6,963 nt of DNA from NCBI GenBank assembly GCA_017848155.1, contig JAGAKC010000122.1, forward strand, positions 1 to 6,963, in the 5' to 3' direction. Each line of letters opens with the position of its first letter. The first letter of the stretch is position 1. The translations under genes were made by a program, and so were the position numbers. Below are positions 1 to 6,224 of this stretch, piece after piece. Below the pieces are notes generated by a model. The model searched no databases. It was not told the origin of the DNA and saw only the letters and a list, made by a program, of their open reading frames with translations. This DNA is from Oscillospiraceae bacterium (GTDB taxonomy: Bacteria; Bacillota; Clostridia; Oscillospirales; Ruminococcaceae).

Positions 1-410
1 CCCTTATCGAGGCAAGAAAGAAGATGTACGACGAGTACGGCATGTACTTCAACAAGCTGGAGAACTTCACCTGCGAGGGCGCAAGCGGCATGCAGCGCAT
101 GAAGGAGATCATGACAGGTCTGCGTGAGGACGCTCCCAAGGCTATCGGCGGAGTGAAGGTGCTTGCTGTGGCTGACTATGCGGCTTCCACGAAGAAGTGC
201 ACAGAGAGCGGCGCTGTGGAGCAGCTGACACTGCCCAAGAGCGATGTTATAACATTCTATCTTGAGGACGACGCAAGCGTTATCATCAGACCCTCGGGCA
301 CAGAGCCTAAGATAAAGGTATATTATACCACAAAGGGCGCTGACAAGGCTGCTGCAACAGCTATCCAGGCTGCGCTGTCCGCTGATTTCACAAAAATTCT
401 CGGTTTTTAA
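1..410 (+). CDS. Phospho-sugar mutase (phosphoglucomutase type), C-terminal part
   Basis: This is the 3' end of a gene that enters from the left; the open frame reads in from position 3 and ends at TAA 408-410, leaving about 135 residues. The decisive motif is RPSGTEPK, encoded at 288-311. It is the phosphate-binding loop of C-terminal domain IV in the alpha-D-phosphohexomutase superfamily, which interconverts hexose 1- and 6-phosphates in the cytoplasm. The preceding LPKSDVITFYLEDD and following IKVYY match the phosphoglucomutase branch of about 550-580 residues common in Firmicutes better than the shorter GlmM branch. The catalytic serine loop and metal-binding loop lie outside the window, so glucose versus mannose specificity cannot be decided. 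The ATG at 24 is an internal methionine, not a start. I see no convincing terminator behind the gene, only an A/T-rich imperfect inverted repeat (GGTTTTT 402-408 with AAAAACC 422-428). Family assignment is firm; the exact substrate is inference. Confidence 0.85.
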   Translation, partial: LIEARKKMYDEYGMYFNKLENFTCEGASGMQRMKEIMTGLREDAPKAIGGVKVLAVADYAASTKKCTESGAVEQLTLPKSDVITFYLEDDASVIIRPSGTEPKIKVYYTTKGADKAAATAIQAALSADFTKILGF

Positions 411-430
411 GAAAAAATTTAAAAAACCTA

Positions 431-459
431 TTGCAATTTAGAAAAAAGTATGGTATAAT
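431..459 (+). promoter_or_regulatory. Primary-sigma promoter of rpmE (extended -10)
   Basis: A -35 element TTGCAA (431-436) is followed by a 17-base spacer and a perfect -10 hexamer TATAAT (454-459). TG at 451-452 gives the extended -10 form TGnTATAAT. Transcription should start near 466-468, giving a leader of about 40 bases before the rpmE ATG at 508. The leader shows no clear structured element. This is the best promoter in the window, as expected for a ribosomal protein gene. Confidence 0.8.
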
Positions 460-507
460 TACATCTTGTAATGACTAAATATAATAATACGGATAGAGGT
501 GACATAC

Positions 508-711
508 ATGAAGGAAGGAATCCATCCCGCATACGAGGCTGCTGTTATCAGATGTGCTTGCGGTAACGAGATCGAGACACGTTCCACAAAGGGTGATATC
601 AGAGTAGAGATCTGCTCCAAGTGCCACCCCTTCTTCACAGGCAAGCAGAAGCTTGTTGATACAGGCGGACGTGTTGACAGATTCAAGAAGCGTTACAACA
701 TGGGCAAGTAA
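508..711 (+). CDS. rpmE: 50S ribosomal protein L31, zinc-binding form
   Basis: This encodes bacterial L31 (bL31), a small protein of the large ribosomal subunit that helps bridge to the 30S head. The 67-residue product matches family length and carries family signatures: the opening KEGIHPAY, the central [13 protein letters not shown] and the tail [11 protein letters not shown]. Cysteines C16, C18, C36 and C39 form the CxC...CxxC zinc site of the C+ type; zinc-free L31 paralogues induced on zinc starvation lack these. The start is ATG 508, with AGAGGTGA at 495-502 as ribosome binding site. The in-frame GTG at 499 lies inside that site and would add non-conserved residues, so it is rejected. 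All five Ile codons are ATC and all Arg codons are AGA or CGT, whereas the later genes use many ATA and AGG codons; this fits selection for high expression. The gene has its own promoter and terminator and is probably mainly monocistronic. Confidence 0.97.
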   Translation: MKEGIHPAYEAAVIRCACGNEIETRSTKGDIRVEICSKCHPFFTGKQKLVDTGGRVDRFKKRYNMGK

Positions 712-719
712 TTTATCAA

Positions 720-749
720 TTGCAGTATAAACTAAAATTCACGCATAAT
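720..749 (+). promoter_or_regulatory. Weak candidate promoter overlapping the rpmE terminator
   Basis: TTGCAG (720-725), an 18-base spacer and CATAAT (744-749) form a weak primary-sigma-like promoter. The -10 lies inside the terminator stem-loop, and the predicted start near 756 would fit the next ATG at 787. The -35 matches consensus at only three of six positions. I list it because it is the only candidate I see that could serve the pyrophosphatase-yigZ pair independently of rpmE readthrough. Confidence 0.25.
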
Positions 750-775
750 TTTTTGTGCGTGAATTTTTGTTTCTT
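734..775 (+). terminator. Intrinsic terminator after rpmE
   Basis: A perfect 12-bp inverted repeat (AAAATTCACGCA 734-745 with TGCGTGAATTTT 756-767) can extend inward by one G-T and two A-T pairs (746-748 with 753-755), leaving a TTTT loop at 749-752. The T-rich tail at 764-775 completes a typical Rho-independent terminator. It ends just before the ribosome binding site of the next gene, so genes downstream must rely on readthrough or on a promoter embedded here. Confidence 0.9.
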
Positions 776-786
776 TGAGGTGTAAA

Positions 787-1110
787 ATGATCGGAAAAAC
801 TGTTACAGTTACCGTGGACCGACCTCTGGGCAGCTTTCACCCCGAGCATCATGATATGTACTATCCCGTGAATTACGGCTATGTCGAGGGGGTAATGGCT
901 CCCGACGGCGAGGAGCAGGATGCGTATATCCTAGGGATTTCGGAGCCTGTTGAGCATTTCACGGGGCAGGTCATCGCTGTCATCCACCGCTTTGACGATG
1001 TGGAGGACAAGTGGGTAGTCGTTCCCGAGGGTGCTTCGTTTACGAAAGAGGAGATAGCGGAGCAGGTGCGGTTTCAGGAGCAGTATTTCGACTCTGAGAT
1101 CAGGATGTAG
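787..1110 (+). CDS. Short type I inorganic pyrophosphatase-like protein
   Basis: The 107-residue product resembles the catalytic core of soluble family I inorganic pyrophosphatases, which hydrolyse cytoplasmic pyrophosphate to two phosphates with Mg2+. Visible motifs are YPVNYGYVEG (26-35), matching YPCNYGYI of the E. coli enzyme; DGEEQD (40-45), aligned with the metal-binding DGDPxD signature but with Glu at the second acidic position; and DDVEDKWVVVP (70-80), holding the aspartates and lysine of the next metal/phosphate loop. The protein is much shorter than the usual 170-180 residues and lacks the N-terminal strands and C-terminal helices. As I recall, similar short proteins occur widely in Clostridia under this name. 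The start is ATG 787, with GAGGTG at 777-782; the TTG at 775 overlaps that site and is rejected. It lies 20 bases upstream of yigZ, so the two are probably co-transcribed. Pyrophosphate as the true substrate is inference. Confidence 0.8.
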   Translation: MIGKTVTVTVDRPLGSFHPEHHDMYYPVNYGYVEGVMAPDGEEQDAYILGISEPVEHFTGQVIAVIHRFDDVEDKWVVVPEGASFTKEEIAEQVRFQEQYFDSEIRM

Positions 1111-1130
1111 CTGACAAAGAGAGGTGTCAT

Positions 1131-1751
1131 ATGGAATACAAGACCATCGCTGCGCCCTGCGAGGCGAAATTTATCGAAAAAAAGAGCGAGTTCATAGGCT
1201 ACCTCTGTCCTGTCACGACCGAGGAGCAGGCGATAGCCTTTATCGAGGAGATACGTGCGATGCACCGAAAGGCTACCCACAACTGCTATGCGTATATACT
1301 GCGTGAGAATAATGCGGCACGTCATTCCGACGACGGCGAGCCCGGCGGCACCGCAGGCGTCCCGATATTCGAGGTGCTGCGCAAGGAGGGTCTGACCGAT
1401 GTGTGCTGCGTCGTGACACGCTATTTCGGCGGTATCATGCTGGGCGCAGGCGGTCTTGTCCGTGCTTACACAAAGGGCGCAAAGGACGCTGTTGATGCGG
1501 CGCAGATAAAGTGCATGGCAGCGGCGGAGCAGCTTGTGGTGACGGTGGACTACGGACTTTACGGCAGGCTTGCGCAGGTGTTCATCGACTTTGACGCACG
1601 GGTCGAAAAAGAGGACTTCGCAGACAACGTGAAGATAACCCTCTATGTCCGTGAGGAGTCTGCACAGAAGCTTCGTGAGAAGCTTATTGATGTATGTAAT
1701 GGTAATGTTGATGTGGAAACTGCACAAAAACTGAATTACGATTTTGCATAA
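1131..1751 (+). CDS. yigZ: YigZ/YvyE family protein (IMPACT N-terminal domain)
   Basis: The 206-residue product matches the bacterial YigZ/YvyE family. The N-terminal UPF0029/IMPACT domain spans about residues 15-125 and contains the signature ATHNCYAYILR (48-58), HSDDGEPGGTAGVPI (65-79) and TRYFGGIMLGAGGLVRAY (96-113). The C-terminal part from about 135 to 203 fits the DUF1949 ferredoxin-like domain. Eukaryotic IMPACT regulates the GCN2 kinase; the bacterial role is not well defined, and links to ribosomes or nucleic acid have been proposed, so no reaction is claimed. The start ATG 1131 has GAGGTG at 1121-1126. The gene follows the pyrophosphatase by 20 bases. I see no hairpin terminator in the AT-rich gap behind it (1752-1779). 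Family identity is clear; function is unknown. Confidence 0.92.
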   Translation: MEYKTIAAPCEAKFIEKKSEFIGYLCPVTTEEQAIAFIEEIRAMHRKATHNCYAYILRENNAARHSDDGEPGGTAGVPIFEVLRKEGLTDVCCVVTRYFGGIMLGAGGLVRAYTKGAKDAVDAAQIKCMAAAEQLVVTVDYGLYGRLAQVFIDFDARVEKEDFADNVKITLYVREESAQKLREKLIDVCNGNVDVETAQKLNYDFA

Positions 1752-1779
1752 AAGTCACAAAATATTCTTGAAAAAAAGG

Positions 1780-1807
1780 TTTAGACAGGTCGAAATCTGT
1801 ATATAAT
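1780..1807 (+). promoter_or_regulatory. Candidate promoter of the deaminase-dgt-dnaG-rpoD series
   Basis: A perfect -10 hexamer TATAAT (1802-1807) is preceded by a 16-base spacer and a weak -35 candidate TTTAGA (1780-1785). The start point would fall near 1814, on top of the first in-frame ATG at 1813, which supports the later start at 1846. An imperfect dyad (ACAGGT 1785-1790, CGAA, ATCTGT 1795-1800) fills the spacer and could be an operator. This is the only promoter-like element I see upstream of the series running to the window end. Confidence 0.6.
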
Positions 1808-1823
1808 AATAGATGGATATTTT

Positions 1824-1841
1824 GCGAGGTCAGCGAGGTCA
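1824..1841 (+). repeat. Tandem 9-bp repeat duplicating the ribosome binding site
   Basis: GCGAGGTCA occurs twice in direct succession (1824-1832 and 1833-1841), so two GAGGT Shine-Dalgarno cores (1826-1830 and 1835-1839) precede the deaminase gene. The second is six bases from ATG 1846 and decides the start. ATG 1841 is only one base from that core and opens an unrelated frame. Confidence 0.7.
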
Positions 1842-1845
1842 TGAA

Positions 1846-2247
1846 ATGGATATTTGGCAGAAATTGTATAATGAAGCACAACGCGTTCAGAACGGACGCG
1901 TTATCTCGCCTTTTATGGAGGCCGGCGGAGTTGCCGCAGCTGTACTTACAAAGGGCGGCAATATCTATGTCGGCGTATGCATCGACACCTGCTCGTCGCT
2001 CGGCATGTGCGCAGAGCGTAATGCCATGGCGAACATGCTGACGAACGGAGAGCATGAGATAGACAAGGTGGTCGCAATAATGCCTGACGGACGTGTGGGT
2101 CCGCCGTGCGGTGCCTGCCGTGAGTTCATGATGCAGCTTGGCAAAAACAGCGGCGATATCGAGATACTAATGGATATGGACAGCCGCAGGACGGTACGGC
2201 TTTCGGAGCTTGTGCCCGACTGGTGGGGCGCTGACAGATTTATGTGA
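1846..2247 (+). CDS. Cytidine deaminase-fold zinc hydrolase, substrate uncertain
   Basis: This 133-residue protein has the zinc-dependent cytidine deaminase fold: MCAERNAM (54-61), with zinc ligand C55 and catalytic E57, and PPCGACREF (86-94), with ligands C88 and C91. Length and motif spacing fit homotetrameric cytidine deaminases, which convert (deoxy)cytidine to uridine in pyrimidine salvage. The nucleoside-binding stretch is unusual, however. Where B. subtilis Cdd has GCNIENA, with Asn and Glu holding the ribose, this protein reads GVCIDTC (43-49); the N-terminal FxVGA motif is replaced by GGVAAAV. A blasticidin-S-deaminase-like or other substrate is therefore possible, and no cdd symbol is given. 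The start ATG 1846 has GAGGT six bases upstream; the in-frame ATG at 1813 would lie at the transcription start itself. It is followed by dgt after 18 bases and appears to be the first gene of the nucleotide/replication/sigma series. Confidence 0.82.
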   Translation: MDIWQKLYNEAQRVQNGRVISPFMEAGGVAAAVLTKGGNIYVGVCIDTCSSLGMCAERNAMANMLTNGEHEIDKVVAIMPDGRVGPPCGACREFMMQLGKNSGDIEILMDMDSRRTVRLSELVPDWWGADRFM

Positions 2248-2265
2248 TGGTCAGGGGGGACGGCG

Positions 2266-3273
2266 ATGCTTCCACGTGAGCGTATAATGGAAAATGAACG
2301 GCTTACACTCAGCGGATTTGCGTGCAGGTCTGCGGACAGCCGCGGCAGGGCGACCTATGAGAAGCCCTGTGATTTCCGCACGGATTTCCAGCGTGACCGT
2401 GACAGGATAATCCACTGCAACGCTTTCAGGCGGCTGAAGCACAAGACGCAGGTGTTCCTGATACCGCATTCCGACCACTACAGGACAAGGCTCACCCATA
2501 CGCTGGAGGTAAGTCAGATATCACGCACCGTTGCGTGTGCGCTGGGACTTAACGAGGACCTGACGGAGGCTATAGCACTGGGTCACGACCTGGGGCATAC
2601 TCCCTTCGGGCACGACGGGGAGAGGGCACTTGCGAAGCTCCTGCCCGACGGATTTTCCCACAATATGCAGGGAAAGCGTGTGGTGGAGGTCATCGAAAAG
2701 GACGGCAGAGGACTTAACCTCACCGCCGAGGTCATCGACGGCATAGTCTGTCACACCACCTCGGGAAATGCGCCCGAGCCTTACACCCGTGAGGGCATGG
2801 TGGTGCGATACTGCGACAAGATAGCCTACATCAACCACGATATAGAGGATGCGATACGTGGCGGAGTGATAAGGGACATCGACCTGCCCGAGTTTCCCGT
2901 GAGGGTCCTTGGCGCAACGAAATCCGCACGCATCTCGGCGCTGGTGCGCTCGCTCGTGGAGCACGGCGCAGAGCATAGCGGCATGGACGACGAGGGCCGA
3001 AAGGCTCATGACGAGCTGCGGCAGTTCATGTTTGAAAAGGTGTACAGGGCTGCCCCGACGATAGCCGAGATGGGAAAGGCGCACCACATCGTGGAGTTCC
3101 TTTTCGACTATTTCAGCAAAAATAAGGACAGGATGCCGCAGCTTTATCTGAGGCTTTCCGAGGAGTACGGACTTCCCGTGGCGGTGGGCGACTTCATCAG
3201 CGGAATGACCGATGACTATGCGGTCAGCCTGTTTAAGGAGATAACCCTGCCGAAGGGCTGGCAGGCGCTGTGA
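2266..3273 (+). CDS. dgt: dGTPase-family HD-domain triphosphohydrolase
   Basis: This 335-residue protein belongs to the deoxyguanosine triphosphate triphosphohydrolase family, which cleaves dNTPs to the deoxynucleoside and triphosphate and helps set dNTP pools. The N-terminal signature FQRDRDRIIHCNAFRRLKHK (41-60) precedes the HD domain: RTRLTHTLEVSQI (73-85) with metal ligand H78, GHDLGHTPFGHDGE (106-119) with H107/D108 and catalytic-site histidines H111 and H116, and YCDKIAYINHD (182-192) with the final ligand D184. Length fits the short Gram-positive branch rather than the 500-residue E. coli Dgt, so preference for dGTP is not assured. The start ATG 2266 has AGGGGGGA at 2253-2260; ATG 2287 lacks a good site. 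It sits 18 bases after the deaminase and 19 before dnaG, the arrangement seen in many Clostridia where dgt precedes dnaG and rpoD. The product may tune dNTPs for replication, an inference from context. Confidence 0.92.
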   Translation: MLPRERIMENERLTLSGFACRSADSRGRATYEKPCDFRTDFQRDRDRIIHCNAFRRLKHKTQVFLIPHSDHYRTRLTHTLEVSQISRTVACALGLNEDLTEAIALGHDLGHTPFGHDGERALAKLLPDGFSHNMQGKRVVEVIEKDGRGLNLTAEVIDGIVCHTTSGNAPEPYTREGMVVRYCDKIAYINHDIEDAIRGGVIRDIDLPEFPVRVLGATKSARISALVRSLVEHGAEHSGMDDEGRKAHDELRQFMFEKVYRAAPTIAEMGKAHHIVEFLFDYFSKNKDRMPQLYLRLSEEYGLPVAVGDFISGMTDDYAVSLFKEITLPKGWQAL

Positions 3274-3292
3274 TTATAAAGAAGGTGATAGC

Positions 3293-5047
3293 ATGGCTTT
3301 GCCCGATGGGTTCCTGCGGGAGCTGCGTGACAACAATGATATAGTATCGGTGATGCAGGGCTATGTGGAGCTTAAGCGTGCAGGCAGCACCTATTCCTGC
3401 CGCTGCCCGTTTCACTCCGAGAGGACGCCGTCCTTTCACGTCTATCCCGATACGCAGAGCTATTACTGCTTCGGCTGCGGTGCAGGCGGAGATGTGATAA
3501 CCTTTATAAAGAGCATCGAGAATCTCGACTATATGGAGTCGGTGCGCTTCCTTGCGCAGAGGGCAGGCATGTCCATGCCCGAGGACAGGGACGACGGCAG
3601 TGCAAAGCTGCGTCAGCGCATATACGAGATGAATCGTACCGCAGGAAGATACTTCCACGAAACTCTGTTTTCCCCCGAGGGGAAGGCAGGTATGGACTAT
3701 ATAAAGGGCAGAGGTCTGTCGGAGCACACCATAAGGCGCTTCGGAATAGGCTATGCGCCGAATGACTACCACAAGCTGCATTACTTCATGAAGAGCAAGG
3801 GCTTTTCGGAGGACGAGCTTGAGCGTGGCGCACTGCTTGCAAGGAACAACAACCGTGTCTACGACAAGTTCAGACACCGTGTGATGTTTCCGATATTCGA
3901 TACCCGTGGCAATATAATCGCATTCGGAGGACGTGCGCTGGACGCTGACGCACCTGCAAAGTACCTCAACAGCGATGAAACGTTCGTTTTCCAGAAAAGG
4001 GAAACGCTGTTTGCGCTGAACTATGCAAAAAACAGCAAGGCGGATTACTTTATCCTGTGCGAAGGCTACATGGACGTCATCGCAATGCATCAGGCAGGCT
4101 TCACGAGTGCTGTGGCGACGCTCGGCACGGCGATAACTCCCAGTCAGGCAAGGCTCATCGGACGCATGGGCAAGAAGGAGGTAATACTCTCCTACGACTC
4201 GGACGGACCGGGGCAGAAGGCGGCTTCACGTGGCATAAACCTGCTGAATGAGGCAGGAGTAAAGGCACGTGTGCTGAAGATGACGGGCGCAAAGGACCCT
4301 GACGAGTTCATCACGAAATACGGTGCGGAGGCATTCGCACACCTTATCGAAAGCTCGGGCGGCGCAATAGAGTACGAGCTGTCGAAGCTGACAAACGGAC
4401 TTGACCTTATGAAGCGTGACGAGGACCGCTCCACCTATCTTAAGAGGGCGGTGACCTTCCTTGCGCAGATAACAAGTCCCATCGACAGGGAGGTGTACAT
4501 CTCACGCACGGCTGAAACGGCGGGAATACCTGCTGACACGGTGCGGTTTGCCGTAAACAGCGAGATAGACCGCATGAAAAAGCGCAATAAGCGTGACGAG
4601 TACAGGAATCTCATCTCGCCGAGAAACACCGACAAGGTAAATCCGCAGTCCGCAAAGCTCCCCCGTGAGGAAAAGGCGGAGCGTGGGGTGATATGCTTTC
4701 TATACCACAATCCCGACAAGCTCCCCTTTATCGAAAAGGAGCTTACAGGCGGCTTTGTGACGGATTTCAACCGTCGTGTGTACGACTACATGAGAAACAG
4801 GCTGAAGCAGGGCGATGGCCTTGAAATGGCAGCCTTCAACGAGGAATTTGACGGTGCGGAGATGGGCAGGATAACAGGTATACTGAATGATTTTGCCGCA
4901 TTTTCACATGATATGAACGCACTTGCTGATTATATAAAGATATTGAACGATCACAGCGAGAGCGAAAAATATAAAAATGCAGGCAGCATGTCGGCTGACG
5001 AGCTGCTTGCGATGGTACAAAAGCAAAAGGAGAATAAGAGCAAATGA
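3293..5047 (+). CDS. dnaG: DNA primase
   Basis: DnaG synthesises the short RNA primers for Okazaki fragments and works with the DnaB helicase at the fork. The 584-residue protein has normal length and domain order. The CHC2 zinc-binding domain at about 5-95 carries C38, H41, C59 and C62 in CPFH...CFGC, followed by GAGGD (63-67). The catalytic core includes the TOPRIM fold, with EGYMD (257-261), YDSDGPG (301-307) and KDPDEF (334-339) supplying the acidic metal-binding residues. The C-terminal part from about 440 is less conserved, as expected for the helicase-binding domain. The start ATG 3293 has GAAGGTGA at 3281-3288. The stop TGA (5045-5047) overlaps the ATG of rpoD copy 1 at 5044, giving an ATGA junction that suggests translational coupling, although a separate AAGGAG lies within the dnaG end. 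No missing motif is seen. Confidence 0.97.
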   Translation: MALPDGFLRELRDNNDIVSVMQGYVELKRAGSTYSCRCPFHSERTPSFHVYPDTQSYYCFGCGAGGDVITFIKSIENLDYMESVRFLAQRAGMSMPEDRDDGSAKLRQRIYEMNRTAGRYFHETLFSPEGKAGMDYIKGRGLSEHTIRRFGIGYAPNDYHKLHYFMKSKGFSEDELERGALLARNNNRVYDKFRHRVMFPIFDTRGNIIAFGGRALDADAPAKYLNSDETFVFQKRETLFALNYAKNSKADYFILCEGYMDVIAMHQAGFTSAVATLGTAITPSQARLIGRMGKKEVILSYDSDGPGQKAASRGINLLNEAGVKARVLKMTGAKDPDEFITKYGAEAFAHLIESSGGAIEYELSKLTNGLDLMKRDEDRSTYLKRAVTFLAQITSPIDREVYISRTAETAGIPADTVRFAVNSEIDRMKKRNKRDEYRNLISPRNTDKVNPQSAKLPREEKAERGVICFLYHNPDKLPFIEKELTGGFVTDFNRRVYDYMRNRLKQGDGLEMAAFNEEFDGAEMGRITGILNDFAAFSHDMNALADYIKILNDHSESEKYKNAGSMSADELLAMVQKQKENKSK

Positions 5048-6135
5048 CGGAAAACACAACGAATTCGGCGGCACTGCGTGACCTGCTGGCACAGGGAAAG
5101 CATAAGGGCAGCGTGACCACAAAGGAGATCACCGATGTACTTGAGGAGCTGAATTTCGACGCAGACCAGATAAATGCGATATACGAGGAGCTGGACAATC
5201 TCAACATAAAGATAGTTGACGACTACACCGCTGACCTTGATATCGACAATATACTGGAGTTTGCTGAAAGCGAGGAGTACGACGAAAGCTACGATACAGA
5301 CGGAATGCTTGCGGACGACTCGGTGAAGCTGTACCTTAAGGAGATAGGACGTATACCGCTGCTTACGACCGAGGAGGAGATAAAGCTCGCAGAGCGCATG
5401 GCGACAGGCGACCCTGCCGCAAAGAAGCGGCTCAGTGAAGCGAACCTCAGGCTGGTCGTCAGCATCGCAAAGAAGTACGTGCGCCGTGGCATGCAGTTCC
5501 TTGACCTCATCCAGGAGGGAAATCTGGGACTTATCAAGGCGGTGGACAAGTTCGATTATACAAAGGGCTTCAAGTTCTCCACCTATGCCACATGGTGGAT
5601 AAGACAGTCGATAACCAGAGCCATCGCAGACCAGGCAAGGACTATCCGCATACCCGTGCATATGGTGGAGACCATAACAAAGGTGAAGAAGATGCAGAGC
5701 CAGCTGCTGCATGAAAACGGCTGCGAGCCGAGCGAGGACGAGATAGCAGAGCAGCTGGGAATGCCCACGGACAAGGTGCGTGAGATAATCCGCATCGCAC
5801 AGGACCCTGTTTCCCTTGAAACTCCCATAGGCGAGGAGGAGGACAGCCATCTCGGCGACTTCATCCCCGACGAGGACGCACCTGCTCCCGCAGACGAAGC
5901 GTGCAACAGTGTGCTCCGTCAGATGCTGGGCGAGGTGCTGGACACGCTGACCGAAAGGGAAAAGCGGGTCATCATCCTGCGCTTCGGACTTATCGACGGC
6001 AGACAGCGCACCCTTGAAGAGGTGGGTCAGGAGTTCCAGGTCACACGTGAGCGCATCCGCCAGATAGAGACAAAGGCGCTGAGAAAGCTGCGTTATCCCA
6101 CAAGAAGCAGAAAGCTCAAGGACTTCCTTGAATAA
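5044..6135 (+). CDS. rpoD: Primary sigma factor SigA/RpoD, copy 1
   Basis: This complete 363-residue sigma-70 factor directs RNA polymerase to housekeeping promoters. Region 1.1 lies at about 8-60, followed by an acidic linker; region 1.2 starts at VKLYLKEIG (94-102). Region 2 spans about 132-205 with the core-binding FLDLIQEGN (152-160) and the -10 melting/recognition helix [16 protein letters not shown] (179-194). Region 3 runs from about 208 to 285, and region 4 from about 300 to 363 with the -35-binding helix-turn-helix [20 protein letters not shown] (323-342). Length and full region set match B. subtilis SigA (371). The start ATG 5044 overlaps the dnaG stop; AAGGAG at 5027-5032 is its ribosome binding site, about 11 bases away. 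Ser93 replaces the Pro common in region 1.2 (DPV), the only small departure I noticed. Its canonical region 2.2 and location next to dnaG make it the likely housekeeping sigma of the pair. Confidence 0.96.
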   Translation: MTENTTNSAALRDLLAQGKHKGSVTTKEITDVLEELNFDADQINAIYEELDNLNIKIVDDYTADLDIDNILEFAESEEYDESYDTDGMLADDSVKLYLKEIGRIPLLTTEEEIKLAERMATGDPAAKKRLSEANLRLVVSIAKKYVRRGMQFLDLIQEGNLGLIKAVDKFDYTKGFKFSTYATWWIRQSITRAIADQARTIRIPVHMVETITKVKKMQSQLLHENGCEPSEDEIAEQLGMPTDKVREIIRIAQDPVSLETPIGEEEDSHLGDFIPDEDAPAPADEACNSVLRQMLGEVLDTLTEREKRVIILRFGLIDGRQRTLEEVGQEFQVTRERIRQIETKALRKLRYPTRSRKLKDFLE

Positions 6136-6166
6136 TACGGATTACATAGGGCTAACGATAAACGCT

Positions 6167-6197
6167 ACCGTACAGCGCCGTGAGGCGCACAGGCGGT
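6167..6197 (+). other. Small hairpin between the two rpoD copies
   Basis: GCGCC (6175-6179), loop GTGA (6180-6183) and GGCGC (6184-6188) form a perfect 5-bp GC stem with a GNRA-type tetraloop. ACCG (6167-6170) and CGGT (6194-6197) can add an outer 4-bp stem across an internal loop. No T-tract follows, so it is not an intrinsic terminator. It could pause polymerase, stabilise mRNA or mark a processing site between the sigma genes; the role is inference. The rest of the 89-base gap shows no convincing promoter. Confidence 0.5.
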
Positions 6198-6224
6198 GAC
6201 GCTGAAAGGAAAGGAATTCACGTT

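Noticed and set aside
402..428. Inverted repeat after the phospho-sugar mutase gene as a terminator
   Set aside because: The stem is nearly all A-T, has a mismatch or bulge and no T-tract on the + strand, so it is too weak to call.
674..702. Perfect TTGACA at 674-679 inside rpmE as a promoter for the next genes
   Set aside because: No acceptable -10 hexamer lies 16-18 bases downstream; the best match, TACAAC, is only 14 bases away.
1074..1727. A 217-codon minus-strand open frame opposite yigZ
   Set aside because: It overlaps the conserved YigZ reading frame fully; the protein has Cys/His-rich low-information sequence typical of shadow frames.
1813..1845. An 11-codon N-terminal extension of the deaminase starting at ATG 1813
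   Set aside because: This ATG sits at the predicted transcription start of the TATAAT promoter and has no ribosome binding site; ATG 1846 has GAGGT six bases upstream.
3233..4090. A 285-codon minus-strand open frame opposite dnaG
   Set aside because: It is opposite the conserved primase zinc-finger and core coding sequence, with no plausible domain.
4951..5850. A 299-codon open frame on the minus strand opposite dnaG and rpoD copy 1
   Set aside because: It lies wholly antisense to strongly conserved genes, and its translation has no recognisable domain. A similar minus-strand frame lies opposite copy 2 (6243-6890), as expected if both are by-products of the shared coding sequence.
6128..6162. 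Possible promoter for rpoD copy 2 (TTGAAT at 6128 with GATAAA at 6157)
   Set aside because: The spacer is 23 bases, far outside the usual range, and the -10 match is poor.
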